NCBI GenBank assembly: GCA_018655275.1
Contig: JABIJZ010000002.1
Coordinates: forward strand, 124,001 to 188,000
Length of the DNA: 64,000 bases
Reading direction: 5' to 3'
Source of the DNA: Candidatus Peregrinibacteria bacterium
GTDB lineage: Bacteria; Patescibacteriota; Gracilibacteria; UBA1369; LOWO2-01-FULL-3
Shown here: positions 8,005-15,475 of the stretch, one piece after another
Layout of the letters: the number at the start of each line of letters is the position of its first letter
Numbering within the stretch: the first letter of the stretch is position 1
Position numbers and translations under genes: made by a program
Notes under the pieces: model-generated
The model's input: the letters and a program-made list of their open reading frames with translations, nothing else
Databases searched by the model: none
Told to the model about the DNA's origin: nothing

Positions 8005-9144
8005 ATGAAAATATTAGTAATAAATTGTGGCTCTTCTTCCCTAAAGTTCGAGCTTTTTGAATCCGGCAAAGATCTGAAATCTTTGGCCGAAGGCTTGGTC
8101 GATCGCATTGGCCAAAAAGACTGCAAATTAACTTTCAAAGGGAATAAAAAGAACCTAGGCCTCAAAGCCTCATCAAAAAATCACACCGAAGCACTAAAAC
8201 TTGCACTAGAAACTCTCCAAACAAAAGACATAAAAAAAGTTGGACACCGCGTAGTCCATGGCGGAGAAAAATATCAAAAACCAGTCAAAATTGACGCAAA
8301 AGTTCTCAAAGAAATCCAGAAGCTCGCTCCGCTCGCCCCTCTCCACAACCCAGTCAACATAGAAGGAATAAAAGCAGCAAAAAAACTTCTCCCAAAAGCA
8401 AAACACATCGCAGTTTTCGACACAGCATTCCACCAAACAATCCCAGAGAAAGCATATTTATACGCAATCCCCCGCTCACTTTACGAAAAAAACAACATAC
8501 GCAGGTACGGCTTCCACGGCACAAACCACGAGTACGTCACACACAAAGTCCTCAACAAAAGCACAAAGAAAATCATCTCAATCCACCTCGGCAACGGCTC
8601 ATCAATCACAGCTTCACAAAACGGAGAAGCCATCGACACAACAATGGGCTTCACACCGCTAGAGGGCTTACCAATGGGCACCCGCTCAGGCACCATCGAC
8701 CCAGCAATCGTACTTGAAATTCAAAAAATCAAAAAATTCGACCGCAAAAAAACAGACAATTATCTAAATCACAAATGCGGCCTCCTTGCCCTATCCGAAA
8801 TCTCATCTGACATGCGAGACATATACGAAGCTTCCCTCAAAGGAAACAAAAAAGCACTTCAAACCATAGAAATACTTTCATACCAAATCGCAAAACATGT
8901 AGGAGCCCTCGCCGCAACATTGAACGGAGTAGATGCATTAATATTCACAGGAGGATTAGGTGAAAAAGCATTTTACGTACGCCAACAAGCCTGCGAATAC
9001 CTGTCCCACCTAGGCGTCCAACTCGACAAACGAAAGAACAAAGCCAGCGAAAAAATAATTTCATCATCAAAGAGCAAAACCAAAGTTTACATAATAAAAG
9101 CAGACGAAGAATACCAAATTGCAAAACACTCTCAAGCCAGATAG
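8005..9144 (+). CDS. ackA: Acetate kinase
   Basis: This 379-residue acetate kinase makes ATP and acetate from acetyl phosphate. It belongs to the ASKHA fold, with the N-terminal NCGSSSLKF phosphate motif (7-15), HRVVHGG near 80, YGFHGTNHEYV near 168, the HLGNGSSI nucleotide loop near 197, GFTPLEGLPMGTRSG near 220 and FTGGLGE near 315. The length is slightly short of the usual 395-400 residues. It sits between pta and the AMP phosphorylase gene, tying nucleotide salvage to substrate-level phosphorylation. Confidence 0.97.
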   Translation: MKILVINCGSSSLKFELFESGKDLKSLAEGLVDRIGQKDCKLTFKGNKKNLGLKASSKNHTEALKLALETLQTKDIKKVGHRVVHGGEKYQKPVKIDAKVLKEIQKLAPLAPLHNPVNIEGIKAAKKLLPKAKHIAVFDTAFHQTIPEKAYLYAIPRSLYEKNNIRRYGFHGTNHEYVTHKVLNKSTKKIISIHLGNGSSITASQNGEAIDTTMGFTPLEGLPMGTRSGTIDPAIVLEIQKIKKFDRKKTDNYLNHKCGLLALSEISSDMRDIYEASLKGNKKALQTIEILSYQIAKHVGALAATLNGVDALIFTGGLGEKAFYVRQQACEYLSHLGVQLDKRKNKASEKIISSSKSKTKVYIIKADEEYQIAKHSQAR

Positions 9145-9175
9145 AATCAAATTACCTCTAACCTCAACCTAACCT

Positions 9176-10660
9176 ATGAAACTTAACGCTACAAAAATTC
9201 CAATTCGCGTTGGCAGCAAATATATCGCTGTATTGAACGAAAAAAGAGCACACTTCCTCGACCTTCACGCAGGAGACCGTATCATTCTCAAAAAAAAAGG
9301 CCAAAAACCTCTTCGCGCTCTTCTCGACATAACAGAGAATTCTGAATTAAAAGAAACTGAAGTCGGGTTATACGAAGACACCTGGTCAAAATTAAAAACA
9401 AAATACGGCGACGACATCGAAATCGCAGTAGCAGAGAAACCTATTTCAACCACATACATAAAAAAGAAACTAAACGGCGAACGTCTAACAACAACCGAAC
9501 TCAACGAAATAATAAAAGACGTAGTTGCAGAAGATTTGTCAGATTTGGAAGTCGCATATTTCGTATCTGCATGCTATATCCATGGATTAAGCGATCGCGA
9601 AACAGCAGACCTCACAAGATCAATAGTAAACAACGGAAACAAACTCAAATTCAAAAATAAAGTCGTCGCAGACAAACACTGCATAGGAGGAGTCCCTGGC
9701 AACAGAACAACAATGATAATCATCCCAATCATCGCAGCAGCAGGCATCTTGATGCCAAAGACTTCATCTAGAGCAATCACAAGTCCATCAGGCACAGCTG
9801 ACACAATGGAAGTTCTAGCCAACATTCTAAACCAAGCGCCAAAGCTCACAAAAATCGCAAACAAAGTCGGAGGATTCATAACATGGGGTGGTGGAGTAGA
9901 TCTCGCATCTGCAGATGACAAAATGATCCGCGCACGACATCCCCTATCATTAGATCCACAAGGAATGCTCCTCGCATCAATTATGGCAAAGAAATTCTCA
10001 GTCGGCTCAACACACGTACTCATAGACATCCCGATAGGCCCACAAGTCAAAATCAAAACAAAGAAAGAAGGCCGCATCCTCAAACGCAGATTCGAAACTC
10101 TCGGCAAAAACCTCGGAATGAAAGTTAAAGTCATTTTCACAAACGGCGACCAACCAGTTGGCCGAGGAATAGGACCAAGCCTTGAAGCAATGGACGTAAT
10201 GAAAGTTCTAAAAAACGAAGAGGACGCCCCAAGTTCACTACGAGAAAAATCAATCAAAATGGCCGGAATCCTTCTCGAGCTCACAGGCAAAGCAAAATTC
10301 GGCAGAGGCTCAAGCATGGCCAGAAAAATCCTTAAATCAGGCAAAGCATACGACAAAATGATGGAAATAATAAAAGCCCAAGGAGCAAAACGAACAAAAC
10401 TTCGCCCAGGTAATTTCTCAAAAATAATTCGTGCAGGCAAAGACGGCAAAATCATAGAAGTAAATAACAAACTCATCGCCCACATCGCCCGCACAGCAGG
10501 AGCACCAAAAGACCAAGAAGCAGGTGTATACATCCATAAAAGACTCGGAGAAAAAGTAAAAAAAGGCGAACCTCTCTACACAATTTACGCAGACATCGAA
10601 GAACGAATCGAATACACAAAGCAATATCCACTCAACAAAGCATTCATCATAAAAAAATAA
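9176..10660 (+). CDS. AMP phosphorylase (archaeal-type, DeoA family)
   Basis: This 494-residue protein belongs to the thymidine/AMP phosphorylase superfamily. The N-terminal extension of about 85 residues and total length near 500 match archaeal AMP phosphorylases rather than bacterial thymidine phosphorylase (about 440). Motifs include KHCIGGVPGNRTT (about 165-177), SRAITSPSGTADTMEVL near 197, GGGVDLASADD and GDQPVGRGIGPSLEAMDVM near 322. In archaea it phosphorolyses AMP (and CMP, UMP) to ribose-1,5-bisphosphate and a base. The next gene, 10 bases on, is the isomerase that uses that product, which strongly supports the assignment. The substrate range was not determined here. Confidence 0.93.
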   Translation: MKLNATKIPIRVGSKYIAVLNEKRAHFLDLHAGDRIILKKKGQKPLRALLDITENSELKETEVGLYEDTWSKLKTKYGDDIEIAVAEKPISTTYIKKKLNGERLTTTELNEIIKDVVAEDLSDLEVAYFVSACYIHGLSDRETADLTRSIVNNGNKLKFKNKVVADKHCIGGVPGNRTTMIIIPIIAAAGILMPKTSSRAITSPSGTADTMEVLANILNQAPKLTKIANKVGGFITWGGGVDLASADDKMIRARHPLSLDPQGMLLASIMAKKFSVGSTHVLIDIPIGPQVKIKTKKEGRILKRRFETLGKNLGMKVKVIFTNGDQPVGRGIGPSLEAMDVMKVLKNEEDAPSSLREKSIKMAGILLELTGKAKFGRGSSMARKILKSGKAYDKMMEIIKAQGAKRTKLRPGNFSKIIRAGKDGKIIEVNNKLIAHIARTAGAPKDQEAGVYIHKRLGEKVKKGEPLYTIYADIEERIEYTKQYPLNKAFIIKK

Positions 10661-10669
10661 TTCCCCCTC

Positions 10670-11542
10670 ATGCCAAAACTCACTTTCGACCAAACCGTCA
10701 AAGACATCAAATCACTCAAGATCCAAGGCGCCGAAAACATAGCCATAGCAGCCGTACAAGCCTTTGCTCTCAAACTCAACGAAACAAAAAACAAAGCAAA
10801 ACTAAAGAAATACATCAAACAACTCAAAGAAGCCCGCGCCACCGAACCAGCATTAAAAAACGCATTAGACTACTGCTTCGCAAATTTCGAAAAAGAACCA
10901 AAAATCGTACAACACGTCCTTGCTCAATTCAAAGACTCACGCCCATCAATCTCACAAAACGGCGCAGATCTGATCAAGTCAGGCATGAAAGTTTTCACAC
11001 ATTGCCATTCATCAACTGTCGAAAGAATCTTGATAGAAGCAAAACGCCAAGGCAAAAAGTTCACCGTATACAACACCGAAACACGCCCACGATATCAAGG
11101 CCGCATAACAGCCACAAAATTGGCCAAAGCAGGCCTCAAAGTCACCCACTTCGTCGATTCAGCAGGTCGCAGCGTCATTCGAGACTGCAATCTTTTCTTG
11201 ATCGGATGTGACTCAATAACACGCAGCGGCAAAGTCATAAACAAAATCGGAACCGAAAGCATGTTCGATGCAGCAAACGAAGAAAAAGTCCCAGTTTACG
11301 TCTGCACAAACTCTTGGAAATTCGACACCGACTCCACTCACAAACAAGATACTAAAATAGAACAACGCAGCCCAAAAGAAGTTTGGGAAAAAGCACCAAA
11401 AAACGTCACAATATACAATCCAGCCTTCGAAAAAATCGATCTAGCCAAAACCAACGGCGTTATCACAGAACTTGGAGTCATCAAACCAAAGAAACTCGCA
11501 AGAAAAATCAAAAAAACCTACCCATACATCTTCAAAAAATAA
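10670..11542 (+). CDS. Ribose-1,5-bisphosphate isomerase (eIF2B-like)
   Basis: This 290-residue protein has the eIF2B-alpha/MtnA-like fold and would convert ribose-1,5-bisphosphate to ribulose-1,5-bisphosphate. Diagnostic stretches are IKSLKIQGAENIA near the start, FTHCHSST near 110 with the expected catalytic Cys, ETRPRYQGRITA near 140, and LIGCDSI near 180 followed by VINKIGT, with the expected catalytic Asp. It is directly downstream of AMP phosphorylase, so the pair performs the first two steps of the archaeal AMP pathway; the third enzyme, RuBisCO, is not in the window. A general sugar-phosphate isomerase or translation-factor homologue is less likely given the neighbour. Confidence 0.92.
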   Translation: MPKLTFDQTVKDIKSLKIQGAENIAIAAVQAFALKLNETKNKAKLKKYIKQLKEARATEPALKNALDYCFANFEKEPKIVQHVLAQFKDSRPSISQNGADLIKSGMKVFTHCHSSTVERILIEAKRQGKKFTVYNTETRPRYQGRITATKLAKAGLKVTHFVDSAGRSVIRDCNLFLIGCDSITRSGKVINKIGTESMFDAANEEKVPVYVCTNSWKFDTDSTHKQDTKIEQRSPKEVWEKAPKNVTIYNPAFEKIDLAKTNGVITELGVIKPKKLARKIKKTYPYIFKK

Positions 11543-11544
11543 TT

Positions 11545-12033
11545 GTGACAATCACCCCAAAAGACATTAAATTCCTCGAGAAACTCGATAAAATGGAGCC
11601 CAAAGCCCATTGCATCCGCGCAAACATCGCAGCAATGTTAGTCAAAAACGATAAGATTCTCACAAAAGCCACAAACGACTGGCACAAAGAAACCCCTTGC
11701 AACAAGATCGGCTGCATTCGCAACAAACGCAAAGTAAAATCCGGTACCCACCGCGAAGTCTGTTACGGAATGTGCGCAGAACAATGGTGCCTCGCTCTAG
11801 CCGCCCGCAAAGGCATTTCAACGAAAGGAGCCACCTGTTACGTCACAAAACACCCATGCCGCGTCTGCGAGTCTCTGCTCACCGAAGCAGGCATAAAACG
11901 CGTAGTTTACCAAGAAGGCTACCCAGAAATCCTTCCAAAATTCGACCTCTTCGAAAAACGAAAAGTAAAAGTCATAAAAGGCCCAAACACAAACTTCAAA
12001 TCTCCAAAGATCCCAAAAAGCACCACAATCTAA
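11545..12033 (+). CDS. dCMP/cytidine deaminase-family protein with Cys in place of the zinc His
   Basis: This 162-residue protein starts at GTG 11545, two bases after the isomerase stop; the open frame extends further upstream, but only inside the isomerase gene. It resembles the ComEB/dCMP deaminase family: PCNKIGC and SGTHREVC near 51-73, then MCAEQ (76-80), YVTKHPCRVC (99-108) and AGIKRVVY near 115. Related proteins have HAEQ where this has CAEQ, so zinc would be held by C77, C105 and C108, as in tetrameric cytidine deaminases. It probably deaminates cytidine-type nucleotides or nucleosides. It ends the pta-ackA-AMP-pathway run and may feed pyrimidine nucleotides to it. Confidence 0.85.
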   Translation: MTITPKDIKFLEKLDKMEPKAHCIRANIAAMLVKNDKILTKATNDWHKETPCNKIGCIRNKRKVKSGTHREVCYGMCAEQWCLALAARKGISTKGATCYVTKHPCRVCESLLTEAGIKRVVYQEGYPEILPKFDLFEKRKVKVIKGPNTNFKSPKIPKSTTI

Positions 12034-12043
12034 GCAATCTATA

Positions 12044-12177
12044 GGAGTGGAAAAAGGATCTGAGAGAAAAGTCTTATGCAATATTTTTTACTCTTACAAG
12101 AGTAAAAAACCACTTCAGCGTACATGTTAGCTGAAGTGGCACATTGCATGACTTTTCGAAGAGAACTTTTCTACTCC
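12044..12177. repeat. Structured three-way-junction element, copy B
   Basis: Outer arms 12044-12056 and 12166-12177 pair with one wobble. GAAAAGTC (12066-12073) pairs with 12150-12157 and ATGCAAT (12076-12082) with 12143-12149, separated by a TT bulge. The stem carries two hairpins: a perfect 12-bp stem at 12084-12095/12098-12109 with a two-base loop, and a perfect 10-bp stem at 12110-12119/12130-12139 with loop GTACATGTTA. Arrangement and loop match copy A at 43-183. It fills the whole gap between two convergent genes, so both transcripts would run into it. Termination is a likely minimum role. Confidence 0.82.
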
Positions 12178-14226
12178 CTAAAGGTCAAACTCATAAACCG
12201 CAGTAGGAGTCAAAACCTTCATCCTACCCGCATTCAAATCAACAATAAAATCTCGAATCTCACCAACACCTTCAATCAAATATTGATTAGAATAGATCAA
12301 GTTACCAGTATTCTCGTCTTTGTAGAACCTCATGACTCTATTTTCAGAAGCATCAAGCACAAACACCTCCGCCATATCTCCATCAGTAATCATTTTCAAT
12401 GGATCGTGGAAAGCATTAAACGGCTTCTTACTAATAATTAAGTCAGCTGGAACTCCAGCATAGTATTTTTCCAAACCTTCGTCGTTCAGGAACCAAACAC
12501 TACCATCGATAGCAAAGTCCTTAGCCATAGCCAAGTCACCTTCACTAGCGTATTGAGAAGCTACACCAAATCTATCTTGGACAGAGCTGTATGTGTACTT
12601 CCAAACTTGGTTATTGTCAGGGTCAAGAACATAGATTCTGTTACCCCAATCTTCCAACGCAACACCTTTGTGGAAAGATTCCTCTTCAGTGTCCATGAAA
12701 GAAATTGTACCTTCACGATATTCAATCAATTTCCCACTCTTTGTCAAAAAGACAACCGAGTCTCTATCATCAAATCCAGTCGAAGCAATAACAGTTTCTT
12801 CTTCATCTATAGTTATAGGATCTTGAACTTGGTCCAAAACCAATTCATATAAAGCATTATATTCGAAGACGAAAATTCGATCTCCAACCTCAGTGAAACC
12901 CAAAGCTGAAATGTTTTCTCTCTTCTCAGTCAAATCAGCCACAAGTGTAGGCTGCTTAATTCTTTTCACCTCATCAAGAGAATCACGAGTTTCCTCTATC
13001 TGTTGAAGCAAGATATTAGCTTTGTCTCGGAAATCTGTATTGAGAGCACTCATCGCATCTTCCTGAGCTTTTGCCAAAATCTGACCTGCAGCTTCTTTAT
13101 CATACTGACCTCTAGTTTCAGCTTCAGAAATCTTGTTTTGTACCTCTATCAAAAGGTTATCGACAGCTTCAAGCTCAGCCTGCTGATCACGTTGACTTTT
13201 CACAGCCCATACTCCAGCAATAAGCAAACCAATCACAACAGCCAAAGCCACCAAAACTTTACTTCCACCAAATCCTCTAGAAAGAAGACCTTTTTTGAAT
13301 GATCCAATCTTTGAACCCATTCCACTCACAGATCCTCGGAAATTCCTTGAAGATTTTGCTCGACGCGAAGCCCCACCTTTGCGAACTGCATCACCAACCT
13401 TGCCCAAAACAGTCTTAGCAACACCACCAGCTCCATACAAAACTTTTGTAAATACAGATTTTACATCTACAGTCCCACTAGGAGTAGAAATCGTTTTTGC
13501 CGACATAGAAGTCTCAACCAAAGTTCCTTGCAAATCATCTTCCCCTTCACCTATACGAACATCATCATCTGCTCCTTCTTTCAAACAAACAGCAGTCAGA
13601 CCAACTCGTCCCAACATCTCAGTTGCAACAACATCTTTGAGCTCAGCCAAAACATCAGCAGGCTCATTTCCAGACAAAATTTTTGCCAAATCATTTTTAC
13701 TAACATATCGAAGTAATCGAGTAGAACTCAACAAAACCGTATCACCTTCTTCAACCTCACCACTCGCAATATTAGAGAAAATTTCATCACTGTTTTCGTC
13801 CGACAATCCATCAGTCACAACACTCAAATATCTTTTTCTAATCAAGTAAGCTTCAGCATCTCCACTCTGAGTCACATACAAAACTCCTTTCACATACGCC
13901 GCAATCACCACGTTCATATTTCCAATATATCCAGAAACTTTCTGACTTTTGAACTCAGACAACCCAATATTCACAGCTTTCAACGCAGCTTCAAACCTCT
14001 TATAAGGATCCTCATCAACATTCGCAAAAAACTCTTCCTGAAAAATCCCAAACACCGCCTCCCCTATTTCCTCACTGTTTGCAGGATTATTTTGAACCTC
14101 AAGATTGATGAAAATCTCACCACTCCTTTCCCCATACTTTTCATACAAATCATAAGAGTAGTTCTCCAAGAAACTGTTGTCATCTTTCCCTACAAAGAGA
14201 AAATCATAATTTAGTTTTAGAGCCAT
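12178..14226 (-). CDS. PP2C-like domain membrane protein with coiled coil and propeller-like C-terminus
   Basis: This 682-residue protein has three parts. Residues 1-220 resemble a PP2C-type phosphatase fold (VVIAAYVKGVLYVTQSGDAEAYLIR, VVTDGLSDE, DTVLLSSTRLL), but the usual metal-binding Asp set is incomplete, so it may be inactive. A basic linker precedes one transmembrane helix at about 322-342. The extracellular part begins with a coiled coil (about 348-420) and continues as short repeated beta-rich units such as DNNQVWKYTYS and SENRVMRFYKD, suggesting a propeller. It may couple an external sensor to a cytoplasmic phosphatase-like domain. Its stop abuts structured element B. Confidence 0.65.
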   Translation of the reverse strand: MALKLNYDFLFVGKDDNSFLENYSYDLYEKYGERSGEIFINLEVQNNPANSEEIGEAVFGIFQEEFFANVDEDPYKRFEAALKAVNIGLSEFKSQKVSGYIGNMNVVIAAYVKGVLYVTQSGDAEAYLIRKRYLSVVTDGLSDENSDEIFSNIASGEVEEGDTVLLSSTRLLRYVSKNDLAKILSGNEPADVLAELKDVVATEMLGRVGLTAVCLKEGADDDVRIGEGEDDLQGTLVETSMSAKTISTPSGTVDVKSVFTKVLYGAGGVAKTVLGKVGDAVRKGGASRRAKSSRNFRGSVSGMGSKIGSFKKGLLSRGFGGSKVLVALAVVIGLLIAGVWAVKSQRDQQAELEAVDNLLIEVQNKISEAETRGQYDKEAAGQILAKAQEDAMSALNTDFRDKANILLQQIEETRDSLDEVKRIKQPTLVADLTEKRENISALGFTEVGDRIFVFEYNALYELVLDQVQDPITIDEEETVIASTGFDDRDSVVFLTKSGKLIEYREGTISFMDTEEESFHKGVALEDWGNRIYVLDPDNNQVWKYTYSSVQDRFGVASQYASEGDLAMAKDFAIDGSVWFLNDEGLEKYYAGVPADLIISKKPFNAFHDPLKMITDGDMAEVFVLDASENRVMRFYKDENTGNLIYSNQYLIEGVGEIRDFIVDLNAGRMKVLTPTAVYEFDL

Positions 14227-14258
14227 AATATTAAAGTTTATTTATTACCATATAAGTG

Positions 14259-14288
14259 AATATACAAGATATATAGGCAAGTTTTCAA
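14259..14288 (-). promoter_or_regulatory. Putative promoter of the PP2C-like gene
   Basis: On the minus strand, TTGAAA (complement of 14283-14288), an 18-base spacer and TATATT (complement of 14259-14264) lie about 33 bases before the ATG at 14226. Confidence 0.45.
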
Positions 14289-14305
14289 CTAGAAGTGGGC
14301 ATTCT

Positions 14306-14836
14306 TTAGTTCTCTATAGGAAAAGAAGGCTCCCTAACTTCATCTATCACAAAAGCAATAACATTCCCAATCCTCCTAACAACAGCACCAGGCAAAGCCT
14401 TTCCAAACCTAACAACATCACACAACTCAGTTTTAGGAACAATACCACCAACACAATCACCAATTTGTTCAACAATATCCACCATATGAGAATCACACCC
14501 CCCTTCATCAACCTCCAAACCTTTCAACGCAGCATATTGAGCAAAAGGATTCTTTTCTCTATCAACAATTAGTCTCTCTTCACAACTATCAGCACAAGGA
14601 GGCCTACCAGTAACAGCAGCACGTGCAGCACTAGCCACACCCCCAATTTTCAACATTGTATTCATAACGAGACCTCTATCCCGACCATCCTTCCATAAAT
14701 CCGCTGCCTGATTAGCAGCCGCAATTCTAGCCAACACACCATAATAAACTCCTTCCTGAATATCACGACAATTTCTTGATTTTGAGAGATCCTCCGCACA
14801 ATTCTGACACCCCCCTCTTTCGTTACCTCCTGACAT
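14306..14836 (-). CDS. Orphan Cys-containing protein
   Basis: This 176-residue protein is not recognised. It has an early CQNC pair, further Cys spread along the chain (CADSC, GGCDSH, GDCVGG, ELCDVV) and an Ala-rich middle (AARAAV). There is no signal peptide or membrane helix. It has its own promoter on the minus strand and stands alone between the PP2C-like gene and rpmH, in divergent orientation to rpmH. The many Cys could bind metal or form disulfides. Confidence 0.6.
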   Translation of the reverse strand: MSGGNERGGCQNCAEDLSKSRNCRDIQEGVYYGVLARIAAANQAADLWKDGRDRGLVMNTMLKIGGVASAARAAVTGRPPCADSCEERLIVDREKNPFAQYAALKGLEVDEGGCDSHMVDIVEQIGDCVGGIVPKTELCDVVRFGKALPGAVVRRIGNVIAFVIDEVREPSFPIEN

Positions 14837-14866
14837 AATAATAAAAGTTAATAATTTCGAAGCTAA

Positions 14867-14894
14867 ATTACACGCCCAGACCGGCTTCTGTAAA
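14867..14894 (-). promoter_or_regulatory. Promoter of the orphan gene at 14306-14836
   Basis: On the minus strand, TTTACA (complement of 14889-14894), 16 bases, then TGTAAT (complement of 14867-14872). Each box matches consensus at five of six bases. It is about 30 bases upstream of the ATG. Confidence 0.55.
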
Positions 14895-14921
14895 CCTTTT
14901 CATCTTTTCATTTGACTAAAA

Positions 14922-14950
14922 AAGGTCTGTAGTCTAGAGTATGCTCGCTT
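14922..14950 (+). promoter_or_regulatory. Promoter of rpmH-rnpA-yidC-jag
   Basis: TTGACT (14922-14927), a 17-base spacer and TAGAGT (14945-14950) lie 34 bases before the rpmH ATG. It is the only clear promoter ahead of the block, so it probably drives the genes through at least jag. Confidence 0.55.
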
Positions 14951-14984
14951 TTTTAAAGATATTTTACGATTTTAACATATACCA

Positions 14985-15128
14985 ATGCTAGGGAAACTCA
15001 AAAAACTAAAGCGTCTAAGAAAACACGGCTTCAGGTCAAGAATGGCTACTAAAGGAGGTCGGAAAGTTCTCGCAAAAAGAAGAGAAAAAGGACGACACGA
15101 GTTGACAGTCAAGGTTCATTCAAAATAA
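14985..15128 (+). CDS. rpmH: 50S ribosomal protein L34
   Basis: This 47-residue, very basic protein is recognised by [20 protein letters not shown], which matches the L34 core closely. The start is ATG 14985; an in-frame stop lies at 14973-14975, so no longer form is possible. The N-terminus ([12 protein letters not shown]) replaces the usual KRTYQPS segment. It is the first gene of the conserved rpmH-rnpA-yidC-jag order, but dnaA, often nearby, is absent: the gene upstream is an unrelated orphan on the other strand. Confidence 0.93.
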   Translation: MLGKLKKLKRLRKHGFRSRMATKGGRKVLAKRREKGRHELTVKVHSK

Positions 15129-15137
15129 AAGGATTAA

Positions 15138-15467
15138 ATGATCCCTACCTCAAACCGTCTAAAGAGAAACCAAGTCGAATATGTCTTAAAGAAGGGACTT
15201 TCTACGTCAACAGACCTGTTTGTTGTTCGATATATCGAGCATAAAGACGACGAGAAACCGCACTTCACAATCATAACCTCGACCAAGCTATCCAAGAAAG
15301 CAGTAGAAAGAAATAAACTCAAACGAAAAATATACGAAGCAGTTAGACTACAAATGCCAGAAAAGTTGCCTTTGTACATAGCAATTATCCCTAAAAAACA
15401 AGCACTAGAGGTAAAATACGAGAAAATTGCCCAAGACATAGCAAAACTATTCAAAAAACTAACCTAA
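15138..15467 (+). CDS. rnpA: Ribonuclease P protein component
   Basis: This 109-residue basic protein partners RNase P RNA to trim tRNA 5' ends. Typical features are the N-terminal NRLKRNQVEYVLKKG, a central beta segment, and the signature KLSKKAVERNKLKRKIYEAVR (about 50-70), the RNR-like RNA-binding motif. It lies nine bases after rpmH with an AAGGA-like ribosome site (AAAGGATTAAATG), one of the few Shine-Dalgarno-like sites in the window. Confidence 0.95.
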   Translation: MIPTSNRLKRNQVEYVLKKGLSTSTDLFVVRYIEHKDDEKPHFTIITSTKLSKKAVERNKLKRKIYEAVRLQMPEKLPLYIAIIPKKQALEVKYEKIAQDIAKLFKKLT

Positions 15468-15475
15468 TCCTAAAG

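Noticed and set aside
9574-10533. A 319-codon open frame on the - strand
   Set aside because: Antisense to AMP phosphorylase, whose family motifs are complete on the + strand.
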